In this document: piece by piece, positions 34,851 through 45,674 of the stretch
How the letters are laid out: the number at the start of each line of letters is the position of its first letter
How positions within the stretch are numbered: position 1 is the stretch's first letter
Made by a program: the position numbers and the translations under genes
The notes under the pieces: model-generated
What the model was told of the DNA's origin: nothing
The model's database searches: none
Seen by the model: only the letters and a program-made list of their open reading frames with translations
NCBI GenBank assembly: GCA_001247695.2
Contig: LGRX02025930.1
Span: 20,928 to 84,927, forward strand
Source: Cymbomonas tetramitiformis
Taxonomy: Eukaryota > Chlorophyta > Pyramimonadophyceae > Pyramimonadales > Pyramimonadaceae
Length of the DNA: 64,000 bases
Reading direction: 5' to 3'

Positions 34851-35574
34851 GGTCGTGGCCCCATCCACGCTTTTATTCCACTTGCTATCTTGGCCATGAT
34901 TGGCTAAGCAGCCGCTTGAAGAGGTGGTGCGCACTTGCGCGTTTGGGTGCGACTAGGATTTGGACCATGGTTTTACGGTAGACGTTTCTTGTGGTTGCGA
35001 GTCATGGGCACCGCGCGTCGCTATTGCTCGGTTTTGGCAATGTGCATTTGCGTTATTCTACCTGCACTGATCCCGCTGGTTCACGTATTTTGGGCTGGTG
35101 CTCCGGACACCTTCGACCACACCGACATTTGCAAGTGCCCCACGCTCGTTTCGCCTCTCCGCACGTTCTGCCGTTACGCCTACCCTCCATTTCCGCCACA
35201 ACACCCAAACGTGCAGCCGCGCACCATCTTTTCTCTGGCTTTCGAAAGTATGGCAACATCTACACGAGCTCGCAAGCGCCTATTGAAGGATTCCGACTTG
35301 GACGCCTCAATACGGCTTATAGATACGGTTCGGGACACCCCAACCGCTAGCACCCCGCCCGTGGTGCCCCCTGTTGCTTCCAGCAACTCCGACACCGCTG
35401 TCGCGTTGCGGAAGCACCTTGTTGACCAACGACATGCCGCGGTCGACATGGTCTACAAGGGGCGTTTACATCGGGCTTGGGCCAAGGGTATCCGCGAGGA
35501 TATCCTTGGTTCCAAGAAACATCATTATCGTGGTATTGACGACGCGGACCGCCTCTCCGAGCTGGTGGTGCAGC

Positions 35575-37703
35575 TGAAAGGAAGTGTGAAATATATATAT
35601 ATATATATAGTGAATATATATATATATATGCACGCAGGTGATGAAAGTTGTGCAGTGATGCTCACGGGTTTCACAGTCACGAAAAGTGACTTCGTGATGA
35701 GATAATAAAATAACTTGGGTGTTTTATTATCGGTCGGCTGGCAAGATGCAAGTGACACCACAGGGCGAGGGGTGTCACAGGAAGAGACAGTCACCCCCAG
35801 TTTATGGGGGGGGCGAAAGTCTGTCTCTCCATGACACCACCTCACCCCGAAGGCGTGAGGTGCCAAGATGCAAGCCAGCAAAGCCGGGTCTAACATCCTA
35901 CGGTTGGCCACAAAGGCAAAACCCTAAAAAACAAGCATCTTCTGGGACCTTAAGAGGTCTTTTCCAACTTAGCTAGTGTGGCTCCGCCGCGTTGCGTGGT
36001 CTCTTGCAAGGCTCTATATCGATATTTCCGATAACCGATACTATCGATATATCGTATCTATCGCCGATTATCGGATTGCAATGTCTAACTATCGATTGTG
36101 CAGGTTTTGGTGTTCCATATTTAATTTATAACAAAAAACATATAAATGTCCAAGTAATCGATTATTTATCGATTGTGCCGATTGTCGATACCGTTTTTCG
36201 GATATCGGATTGTATCGATACCGAAAAACCAAACCGATATAGAGCCCTGGTCTCTTGATGCGTGCTCTAGGGGCTTATGCCCATGCATGTGCTGTGGGGA
36301 TGACTACTCCCACAGGCCAGCCGGCAAATCTAGTCCCAGCAATCGAGGGTGGACGGCGGCGTAGCTCTCGATGGTGAACGAAGTCGAGCGCCGCCACGGA
36401 CGTTGTCATCCAACGCCCACGCGATGCGGTGCGACGATGCGTGGCACCAACAGAGCGAGTGCGGGGACGTGGACACCCCGAGGGGGGCGGCGAAGGTGGA
36501 AAATGCGGCGTGGTTCCACTCTGCCGCACACAAGTGCGAAAGCAAAGAGGAAAAGCGGTGGGATGAGGGCTGCAGCACCACCAAACACCACCAGGCAGTG
36601 GCCAAGGGGCACGCAGGGTGGAGGGAAGAGTGGAGGATGCTGCGGGGTGAGCTCGTAGTGGTCAAAGCTCATGTCGACGATGGGGTTGATGGACTCGATT
36701 TTGGTGTCTGGTGCATAAGCACCACCAGACACCACCAGACCGTAGCCAGGGGTAAGTTCTCGTCGTCGAATCACCTGCTGCGCGGAGGCAACTGCAGAAA
36801 TGCGCGAACGCTGACGACACGAAGCCATGGCCGCTGTAAGCTGGAAAATCTGGAGCTCAACACTTAGGGTTCCCAAACGAAAACGTAACTTTCGCCAAAA
36901 ATAACCAAATCGAACGATGGAAAAGTCAATCTGGGGTAGATTCCCGCGGGGAAGACGGTGGTGACGTCAAAAACGTCGTGCGATAAGCCAATTTTGCTGC
37001 TGTTGAGGTGCTGCTGGCCAGAGCGTAAAGTGAAATAGATGGGGACGACGTAGTCGAGAATGATGGTGATAAACGTGCGTTGCGCACGAAAAAGATTGGG
37101 CGTTGCGCTCAAATGAAAAAGGAGCCGGTGCCGTTGCAGCACGTACGGGAAAATGGCGGTGAGATGCGCTCGACCGGGTAGAGTGGCGTTCCGCCACGGA
37201 ATACCGCGTTCCGCGGGATCAAATACGGGAATGATTGCGATAAACGTGCGTTGCGCACGAAGAAGAGAGAGCGTTGCGCCCAAAGAAATAATAGCCGGTG
37301 CCGTTGCAGCACGTACGGGGAAATTGCGGCGATGTGCAACGTTGCGTTACTGTGTCGGCCGGGGAGAGTAACGTTGCGTCACTGAATACCGCGTTGCGCG
37401 GGATCAAAATGATAGCGAAAATAAACGCGAGAAGCCACCAGCTAGTGGTAACCCATAACCTGAAAAGGAAGTGTGAAATATATATATAGTGAATATATAT
37501 ATATATATATGCACGCAGGCAAAGAAAGCTGTGCAGTGGCTCGCACGGGTTTCGCAGTCAAAAAGATGAGATAATAAAATAACTTGGGTGTTTTATTATC
37601 GGTCGGCTGGCAAGATGCAAGTGACACCACAGGGCGAGGGGTGACACAGGAAGAGACAGTCACCCCCAGTTTATGGGGGGGGCGAAAGTCTGTCTCTCCA
37701 TGA
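35575..37703. mobile_element. Short non-coding LTR element (TRIM-like), 2.1 kb
   Basis: Direct terminal repeats at 35575-35834 and 37461-37703 start TGAAA(A)GGAAGTGTGAAAT and end GTCTGTCTCTCCATGA. GCAGC is repeated at both outer edges (35570-35574 and 37704-37708). Each LTR has a (TA)n stretch and a G8 run. The 1.6 kb interior has no convincing gene, holds a MITE, and carries a two-unit tandem repeat of about 185 bp (37070-37430, with GTGCGTTGCGCACGAA and GCCGGTGCCGTTGCAGCACG). Confidence 0.85.
36007..36247 (+). mobile_element. TATCGAT-rich MITE, copy 1 (241 bp)
   Basis: Its ends are CAAGGCTCTATATCG and CGATATAGAGCC inverted. The 10-bp TGGTCTCTTG is repeated on both sides (35997-36006 and 36248-36257). 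The interior consists of interlocking TATCGAT/ATCGATA words, so the whole element can fold on itself. A 9-11-bp target duplication suggests a Mutator-type (MULE) source. Confidence 0.85.
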
Positions 37704-37844
37704 GCAGCTTCGTACCGAGTTTCAGTCTGCTGGGATGGATTTGGCTCCCTTTGACCTCGACGACCCCACCTCTCTGGTTATCGAGAAGGTTAATGGGCTT
37801 CTCTACGACGTGTTGGCCCTCGTCGTGGAGCGCAACTCCGTGGC

Positions 37845-38060
37845 TGCTTCTCCATCTTCTAGAGTTTTTTGCCTAGCACTTAGCTTTTTCTCTAGATGTC
37901 ACCCTGCTGATAAGTGGGTTGAGCCCCTTTGTGGGCGCGCTATAGCAGTGGGAGTAGCCCCTGGTGTTTTCACTAGCCTGCTTTGCAGGGATACCGCACT
38001 CTCAGGACTTTGTCCCCTTTGCTAGCGTAAATGTTTTATTATTATTATTATTTTCGTGGC
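37845..38060 (+). mobile_element. Short retroposon-like insertion with a (TTA)n tail
   Basis: 216 bp interrupts gag between codons for RNS-VA and DTWLRG; CGTGGC is present at both edges (37839-37844 and 38055-38060). The 3' end is TTTTATTATTATTATTATTTT. No clear A/B boxes are seen. The reading frame across the edges agrees with gag2, which lacks the insert. Confidence 0.65.
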
Positions 38061-40261
38061 GGACACCTGGCTTCGCGGTACGGACTCCTCGGCTGACCGA
38101 GATGGACGTCGCGCCCTTGTCGACATTATCAAGGGGAGCGTGCCTGCCGCGCTACGTGAGAGCCACCAGCAAGAGCACGCGGCTCTACGTTATCCCGCAG
38201 GCGTTGACCCGCAGCCCATCTTGGCTCGTGAGCAACGTCTGGTGCGGGATAACCGCGCTTCTGACTGGCAGCCCACCGACGAGACCCGCAAGTTGTCGCT
38301 CTACAACCGCCTCGACCCGATCTTCTACGCGGCGGTGAAGGTGCGGTACCCGCTTGCGGGTGACCTCGGCGGGGTCACTCTCCGCTCGCTTCAGGCCCTC
38401 GTCGTGGCCATCTTTCAGGCCTGGGCGCAGTCGGACGATGGGGTGGCAGTGCGTGAGAAGCAGACGCTGGGGGCGGGCGGTAAGCCCTCCGCGCTTATCA
38501 CGTCGTCTGAGTACGCCGTTCTCCTCGACGAGATCGCCGCCTTGAAGGCGCTCGTGCGAGACAATCGTGCGGGCGCGGTTCAGCGACAGCAGCAGCCACA
38601 ACCGCGCGGTAAGCAGCATCCGCGAGGCCATCGGGTGGGTGTGCACGCGGCACCGCCTGTGGGGTTCGACAGGGACAACATGAAGGCGAAGCCCCTTTGC
38701 CACCGTTGCCGCAAGGCGGGCAAAGGGGACGCCTATCACGCGTACCGCGACTGCCCTCTTGGTGGGCGCCAGCATTCGTCGGCCACGGCAGCGGCCTTCT
38801 GCATTCCTATTGAGGAGGAGGATGCGGAGGGTCTCCACACTCTGGCGCTTGTGCAGGTCTTCCAGGAGGCTGCGGATGATGGTCCGGAGGCCTTCGCCCG
38901 TGCGGCGTCGGCTTACGGTCCTCCCGCTGTGCTTTCCGCGGGCGGGGTTGGCGGCATCGACGTGTCGGCCTACGGCTTCAGCGTGCAGCCTGCGGCCGAC
39001 GGCGCGGACGACGAGGACATCTTGCGGCGGCTTGATGCCCTCACCACTGAGGTTCAGGCCGCCCAAGAAAAGGTACACTACACTCACGCATCCTTTGTTC
39101 CTGGGAGTGCGGTTGAGGGGCATGCGTCGGCTCTGGTGTGTGGCCCTACCGCTGCGGCGGGGATCACACCGGAGGGGCAGGTTCCGGCAGGTGGTGCGGC
39201 GGCACCGGCGTCCGCCGTGCCGGCCCCTGCTATGCCTGTCTCGCAGGTGAAGGATGTACAGCCCGCGCCAACTCAATCGGCGCGGGTGACCACCACGGAG
39301 GCGACATGCGGTGAGTTCGGAGGCTTCGTGCAGACGGTTAATCACGCCGCCGTCCACCCGACTGACCTGACAGGCTATGACACCGACGACTACGAGGATT
39401 TCGCCGACGGTACTTTCGCGGTGAAGCCGCGAGCTCCGGCAAGTACTATCGGGTGCGGTGTGCCGCCTTTCGGCTTTGGCACGCCGGCAATCGGCGCTCT
39501 CGCGGTGCTTTCTCTCTTGTGCATTTCTTTTGCAGGTGTGGCTGTTTCGGCTTCCACAGCTTCTGCTGTGTCGGCGTGTGCACCGGCTACGGAGATGCCT
39601 TCGCCTGGTGGTGATCTCGATTGGGAGACTCCGTCATTTTACTTTACGAATGATTTAGTTGAATCGGTGATGCCGGCTCAGGGTCTCTTGTTGACTGACG
39701 ATGTGCCACAGCTTCAGCCGCCCGAGCCTCCTGACAGACTGAGCTTTCTAGCATTTCAGGATTTAGCTCACTCAGGCGGATTTGGGCTTCGGCATGGCAT
39801 TTTATTACGGTATGGCATTACATGAGAGCGGACCTCTGGATGTGGAGCACTACTACGGTGCTGGCTTCTTTACTTCCTATTATGGAATGGACTTCCGTGA
39901 GGCCACCGCTGACTACTTTGGTACTGTCGATTGACTTCTTGCTCACTCTGGAGGCACGCCAACATGGTGGTGTGCAGAACTCTTGTGACCTCAAAGACTT
40001 CTTCAATCTGGTTTATGTTTTGCTTTGACTACTTTATATTCTTCAAATTGACTTGCTAGCACGGTTCCTTTCACTTGTTTAGCGGTGCCTTAATTGCCCG
40101 CATGCTTCTGCTCTCGTGCTACCTAGAGGTTTCCAATTTGTGTATCAGAATAGCACAGTTGGATTGGCAGTTAGACTTGTCACCTAGCTTCTGCCCTAAC
40201 ACTTACATCTTACATTTTCTGACTCTCCTAGTCAGTCACCACCCACAGTGCTGGGGTGGTG

Positions 40262-40505
40262 TGCTGAAATCTGCGATAGGCAGCCCTGACTGGGAGTCCC
40301 GGTCAGGCCCCTATGACAGATCCCTAGGACCAACACTGGACTGCTGACTGATCTGTAGGTTCGTACTGTGACACACGCGGTGTCACAGGTAGGCTAGACT
40401 CCGAGACCGTCCGAGACCGTTCCGGGTATATCTAGCTTAGGGTTTATTTATTTTATACAGTTTATCCACACGAGTACGGGACTTTCTGATATCTAGTGTA
40501 CCTTG
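40262..40505 (+). repeat. Right LTR of gag-only element 1 (3'-truncated)
   Basis: TGCTGAAATCTGCGATAGG through CTTTCTGATATCTAGTGTAC, colinear with the left LTR. It departs from it at about 40500, where a palindromic repeat begins. Confidence 0.8.
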
Positions 40506-41160
40506 TGTGAGATATAATATAACGTATTATATCGGGCGCAGTGGAAGCGTGGTGGGCCCATAACCTGTGAGATATAATATAACGTATTATATCGGGGCGG
40601 TCACTGAATAGTTTTCATACAAGTGTAAACTGATTTTAAAGATAAACGAATATAAGGTGTCTGTGACCTAGGGATCTGTCACCTAGTACTGTACGAGTAC
40701 TGGTACAGCTAACGGGAGTCAGATAAGTTATGACCTACGGGTCACTGAATCCAGCACCTTGGACATTCCGGTATCGCATGTTGTCCAGTGCATGCTTGAA
40801 GCGAAGACGCGTCCTCTCAGAACAGTTCGTTCTTCAAGAACTTGTCTTGCTTCGCCATCGAGATGCCGTATGTACGCATATGAACAAAAATGCAACAAAA
40901 AAATCTACCGGGACTCGCCGAGTACGAAAGCATCATGCACAAATAAATAATTCGAGTAATATTCTGTAATAAAAATTGCGGGACGACTTACGTGTCGCTT
41001 ACGTGTCGCTTACGTGGTACATTTCAGACGTGACGTGGCAATAACTTTTAGACGACGAAAATTGTGTCAAAATGAAGGTTATTAGACGACGATCGAGATT
41101 CATTTATTCCCAATAGTCTGTTCAGGGGTCACATATGCTGCGGGACTGCAAGTCTCCTTA
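40500..41160. other. No gene; duplicated palindrome and unassigned sequence
   Basis: GTGAGATATAATATAACG followed by TATTATATCGGG (itself an inverted pair) occurs at about 40507 and 40567. The rest holds no recognisable gene. ACGTGTCGCTT is doubled at about 40991. Confidence 0.5.
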
Positions 41161-41641
41161 CAGTAAGAGTCAACCAATAAGAAAACAGAGATTTCGGGGT
41201 CAGCCCCCTCCCCCCCAGCTTCGGTACCTAAGAGAGCCGACGAAATAAGAGAAAACCGCTTATTTTGCCAGCTAGCTTTTCTCATTCTTAAGAGTGAAAA
41301 ATCAGTTTTCTCGTATTGGATTCGCAGCACATCCTCACTTCGAAAAAACCGCCCACTACCGTGATGGACGACGCGACACGTTCACAATTGCGGTAAGTTA
41401 TTAGTGATGTTAGGGAAGGTCTACTCGCACAAGATGACTTTTCGAACATCAAAGCCGTACTTATTTTGCTATATTTTAAGAAAATGTCCTGGGGTCTAGC
41501 CAGCCTCCATATTTCTTATTTTTGCCAATCTCTTAACTTTTAAAACCAGCCAGCTTTTCTCCTAAACTTGTGACCCCCCCCCAAAAAAAAAAGCTGGCTG
41601 GTTTCTTAACGTAGCTTTCTCTTATTGGTTGACTCTTACTG
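41161..41641. mobile_element. TA-flanked MITE with inverted ends CAGTAAGAGTCAACC (481 bp)
   Basis: Both ends read TA-CAGTAAGAGTCAACCAATAAG in inverted orientation. It is an internally shorter version of the 863-bp copy at 45965-46827 and contains the start of the same open frame (MDDATRSQLR, plus strand here, then broken by stops). CAGT ends with a TA target duplication fit the Tc1/mariner/pogo group. Confidence 0.85.
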
Positions 41642-41710
41642 TATGCGTTGAACAAGGATGGATCCATCAATGTGACTTGGGTGGACAAACAAAATAAGAA
41701 TGACAATAGG

Positions 41711-42640
41711 AATACCGTGTCCTCTTTATTGATTTTCAAAATTAAATAAATATTTGGATTTTTCTACGTCTTAAGGAATAATTAAGAAAATAAATTAATG
41801 TATCGCATTTAAAAGCAATAAAACAAGGAATAGTTACAAAAATATATAAATATCCGACGCTCGCGAGTGTATAAAACAATAAAGTGGGTAAATATATAAA
41901 GATATGTCCGACTCAATGATAAACATAAAATAAGCGATAATTAAATCTGGGTTCAACAATACGGGTACGGCAGATATCCCATACGTGTATCCATACGTAT
42001 GAGATGGAGACCATTTTCATTCGAGATGGAGACCAGGTATAACTATGATAATAGTGCTAGGTAGCTGGGAGACCTTCTATGTATTTTGCAGACACACTGA
42101 TATTGTCGGCCAAAATTATTGATTTGACGGATTTATTCGTTCCGTATCTCTCGTGTGTCCATAGTGCCTCTGCTATGCTGGAGTATTGAAGATTAAATTC
42201 TGCACTGTGCAAACCCGAAATGTATACGGTGTCGGCATCCATCCATCATCCACAGGTGCATATTGTCGACCAATATTGATTTGATTTATTCGTTCCGTGT
42301 CTCTCGTGTGTTCATAGTGCCTATGCTGTGCTGGAGTATTGAAGATTAGATTTGAGGTATGAATATTTATTTATATTTACCGTTATTTGTGGCCACAGAC
42401 AACAAACAAAAAACTAACAACAATGATCGAATGTAATTAAGTCTTGGTAGCAAATATTGTGAATCGATAAACGACAAACAATAAAGTCGGATAATTAAAT
42501 AAATATAACTTGGTCGTAGGTATCATAAAACAAATAAGAATACCGAATTTAAATAAGTTTTCGTGCTCAAACCCTTATTGCTGAAAATACTTTATTGCTG
42601 GCCGGGAGGGGGGGATAAAATCAATAAAGAGGACACGGTA
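41711..42640. mobile_element. TIR element with 24-bp ends (TACCGTGTCCTCTTTATTG)
   Basis: TACCGTGTCCTCTTTATTGA at 41711 and its complement ending at 42640 form perfect inverted ends of about 24 bp, with TA at both outer edges. The interior is AT-rich and non-coding, and includes a direct duplication of about 90 bp (42103-42205 and 42262-42350, around TGCTGGAGTATTGAAGATTA). Confidence 0.7.
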
Positions 42641-43789
42641 ACCAGAACCAGTTGGCTCAACTGCCACCACCTCCTCAGAGGGAGCCTGCCTAGAAACCGT
42701 CGAAGTTGCCAGAATGCTGGGTTGTATAATATGTATATAGTGTATCAATTGCCCCTGGCCCAAATTTTTCCTAAATTCACCTATATTTTTTTTTGATATT
42801 TTTCCATGAAGCACCTATATTTTTCCTCCTTTTTTTCGAAGGCACCTATATTTTCCCTAAATTTTTTGTTCTAAAATGAGCATGCGGGCCCCAAACACTC
42901 CCAAATTTCGCCGAAATCGTTTGCGGTGTGCGGATGCGCAAACAGTGGTTGGGGAACTACCTTCAATCGTTGGGCAGGCTTGATCTTCGTTTCTTTCGTC
43001 AAACGAATACCCGCTCCTGCACGTTTTGTTCAACTAGGGGATTTCCCCCTTACAACTCTATCTCGTTCATGCGCAACCAAAGCCGGGCCTGAGCATTTCC
43101 GCTGGCAGCCCGAGAACCACGCTTACGCTTGAACTTGTCGAACGCGTTGGTAAGGGGTTGTAAGCGGGTGCGCTCGTACGCAAGCTCAAGCCTCGTAGGC
43201 GCATCACGGTCACGTGTAGCATGTCAACCGACGAGGATGAATGCAAAACCAAATGGACTGGGCGGAGAGTTGGAGTTGGCTCTGAGTCCGACTCTGAGTC
43301 TGATCCGCCACCAGTAGAATAATAATCGGCCCCGAGCATCCTGAATATCCTGATTCCTGAGGTCGTCATCTTTGTTCTTCCGGGTGTGAAGGTTTGGATG
43401 GAGATGGAGGTTCGGAGAGGCGGAGATGGAGGTTTGGAGATTTGAACATTCTACACAAGTCACAGATCGCCGATTACATATCGCAGTTTGGCGGGGTATT
43501 TTCAATTTACAACGCCTATATTTTTCAAAAGTTACCTAGTGTTAAGGGGAAAATGACCGCAACTGCGATATCGTCTTAAAATTTCCCTACGAAGCACCTA
43601 TATTTTTCAAAATTTTGATAATTTTTGGGGCCAAAATTCTGACCTATATTTTGAATAAAATTTTGAAAAATTCTGGCCAGGCCCAATGTATCAATATTTG
43701 GGAGCGGGCCAGGGTGCCTGTCCGCTTACCGTGTAACATCATATTCCAGGTTTAAATACCCAATTGAAATGCATTATTGCATGTGAAAT
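42641..43789. other. No gene seen
   Basis: Repeated CACCTATATTTTTC words occur at 42780-42860 and 43580-43650. Nothing else is recognisable. Confidence 0.4.
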
Positions 43790-44200
43790 GGATTTACTTG
43801 ATAAGTTAATTTTGCATTTTTGTGAATTTGCTCTACGTTAGATTTCGAAATTTCGATTTGGCTGATTTTGCTCTGCGTTAAATTTCAGATTTCAGTCTTC
43901 AGGATGCTGGATTTCGAATTTTAAATTTTTTGTTTTTTGCTCTACGTTCGATTTCATATGACAGTTAAGTATCGAATGGAAATGCGTTGTTTCTTGTGGA
44001 ATGAATTTACTTGGAAAATTGATTTGCATTTTTTGTAAATTTGCTCTACGTTAGATTTCGAACTTTCGATTTGGCTGATTTTGCTCTACGTTAGATTTTC
44101 AGATTTCAGTCTTCGGGATGCTGGATTTTCGAATTTTGGATTTGTTTTTTTTTGCTCTACGTTAGATTTCGTGGGTCAGCTTCGGAACACTGGATTTCGG
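43790..44200 (+). repeat. ~235-bp tandem repeat built on TTTGCTCTACGTTAGATTTC
   Basis: Two long units (about 43790-44010 and 44010-44175) each contain three TTTGCTCTACGTTAGATTTC words and TTTCAGTCTTC-GGATGCTGGA. It lies directly upstream of the DIRS-like coding region. Confidence 0.8.
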
Positions 44201-44484
44201 ACTTTGGGATGCATATCTCAAATTCGAGTGCTTCGCGAATGCAGGCAATTAATGCCAATTATCTTGCCTGCACGGACCACCTGGTGCCCGTCCGTCATAG
44301 AAGCCTCCCTTTTAACATGGGGATGCTGGACGGTTAGAGTACTGACCGCAACGGGTGGGTTACTCTACACGAGTAGCACACCGGAAGTGGCCAGGCTCGA
44401 AAATCGTCCATCCCTTTCCACAAGATTGGGGCCCGGTAGAGACCGGGGTGCGATTTTCGAGGAGCAATTCTCCTGAAAGGAAGA

Positions 44485-45230
44485 GTGCTCTGGTGTGGTT
44501 GTCGTCTCGAACAGGGACACGAGCCAAACTCAGCCCCACGAAAGGGATTGCTTTTCTTCGATGGTGCATGCCGCTTTAACGCGTCGCCGGATTTGAGGCA
44601 AGCCTCGTTCGGGGTAGCACTCTGCTCAGAACAAGGTCAACAGTGGACTCGGGACTACGAGCGCCTTGGATCCAAGACGAATAATTATGCAGAATTCGTG
44701 GGTGCCGTGATTGCAATCCAGAGAGCGATAGAATGGAACTTGACCACAGCAACAATTGTTGGGGACTCGGAGCTAGTGGTGTCAGCATTTTCGGGCTCCC
44801 GTAACGTTATCGCAAAAGACTTGGAGAGACTACTTATCGTTGGGAAAGCTCACATGGCCTTGCGCCCGGATTGTGTTTTCAATTTCAAGCATGTGGCACG
44901 GGACCACAATAAACTGGCTGACAGCCTGGCCAACTTCGCACTGGATTCTGGCATGCCGGCAACGACAAGTGTGAGAGACCCGCTTGCATTTATTACCATG
45001 GCGGTTAAAGGCTTCGACAGTGCCCGGGAAGTGATGGAGAGGCAACGGTCTTTAGGGCCGCGTGAGGCCCAAGGGCAGGACACCTTGGCCCCTTCAGTAA
45101 TTGATGCCCTCCGTGGTAATTTGGTCCCGGACCCCCTTTCCGCACCAGCTAGGGATCCGGGGGAGTTCCGGGTGGGAACTATCCATGAGTGTACCCAATT
45201 CTGGGACACGGTGGTAACATCATCAGAGAT
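44485..45230 (+). pseudogene. RNase H domain at the N-terminal side of the DIRS-like polyprotein
   Basis: The frame contains LLFFDGACRFNASPDLRQ, SKTNNYAEFVGAVIAIQ, TIVGDSELVVSAFSG and DHNKLADSLANF, i.e. the Asp, Glu, Asp and Asp positions of type 1 RNase H (the RVT_3-like branch). No ATG is present at the start. It runs to the 9-bp target repeat at 45222-45230, and then the frame continues at 47028. Having an RNase H upstream of the RT, in addition to the RT-linked one, is unusual for DIRS elements as I know them. Confidence 0.75.
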
Positions 45231-45674
45231 ATGGCTGGCACGAATTTTACCAAAGGTAATACTAGGTATAGGTATTACCAGTATTTTACCAAGTATTACT
45301 TTGCCCCAAAAAGTCCTTACCCTAGTGCAGGGGGGTATTACCGCACGTTACCAAAAAGTTTTACCATCGGTAATACCGGGTATGGGTATTACCGGGTATT
45401 ACCCCCGTATTACCATCGATTTTACCCATTTTACCATGGGGAAAAATCAAATCGACGGCTTCTCAGCCGTCACGCCAGGACGATTTCCAACATCCCCATT
45501 CCGTGAGAGGGTGATACGTGCTCGAAGTCTAAACAGTTCACAACGCGAGTACATCCCTGCGTGGCAACACGAGAGATATCCGTCATGGATTCACCCTTCT
45601 TAGGACACTCTGACCGTCCTCCATGCCAAAATACCAAATTTTACCATTGGTAATACCGGGTAAGGGTATTACCA

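Larger units (their letters stand above)
35004..39936 (+). pseudogene. Gag-like protein of element 1, interrupted
   Basis: Pieces in order are 35004-35574, 37709-37844 and 38061-39825. Removing the two insertions with one copy of each target repeat keeps a single frame. The start ATG (35004) is shared with the copy at 52868 and leads into a hydrophobic segment (VLAMCICVILPALIPLVHVF) that could be a signal anchor. Central helices follow (SELVVQL, AGVDPQPILAREQR), then a zinc-knuckle variant CHRCRKAGKGDAYHAYRDC (CX2CX9HX4C). An acidic/Ala-Pro region and a membrane segment near AIGALAVLSLLCISFAGVAV come next. The frame ends at 39825, but a Tyr-rich tail (YYGMALHESG, VEHYYGAGFF) continues in another frame to 39936, suggesting a small indel. 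It is most similar to gag2 (49.9-52.9 kb). Confidence 0.7.
34248..40505 (+). mobile_element. Gag-only LTR retrotransposon 1, with three insertions inside
   Basis: The left LTR begins TGCTGAAATCTG at 34248 and ends TTCCGGTA at 34850; it is lengthened by a 347-bp TA-flanked MITE. The right LTR begins at 40262 and is cut short at about 40505, so no target duplication can be read. LTR copies differ at several positions (older than the copy at 49.3 kb). Coding potential is one gag-like protein, with about 430 bp of non-coding sequence between it and the right LTR, so no protease, reverse transcriptase or integrase. A further LTR element (35575-37703) and a short retroposon-like insert (37845-38060) interrupt gag. 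Confidence 0.8.

Noticed and set aside
36349..37283. Genes inside the TRIM-like element
   Set aside because: Frames on both strands overlap a tandem repeat and have no family resemblance; no start or splice context supports them.
38185..39357. 390-codon minus-strand frame antisense to gag1
   Set aside because: A GC-rich shadow of the gag frame; the plus-strand product aligns with gag2 and gag3, the minus product with nothing.
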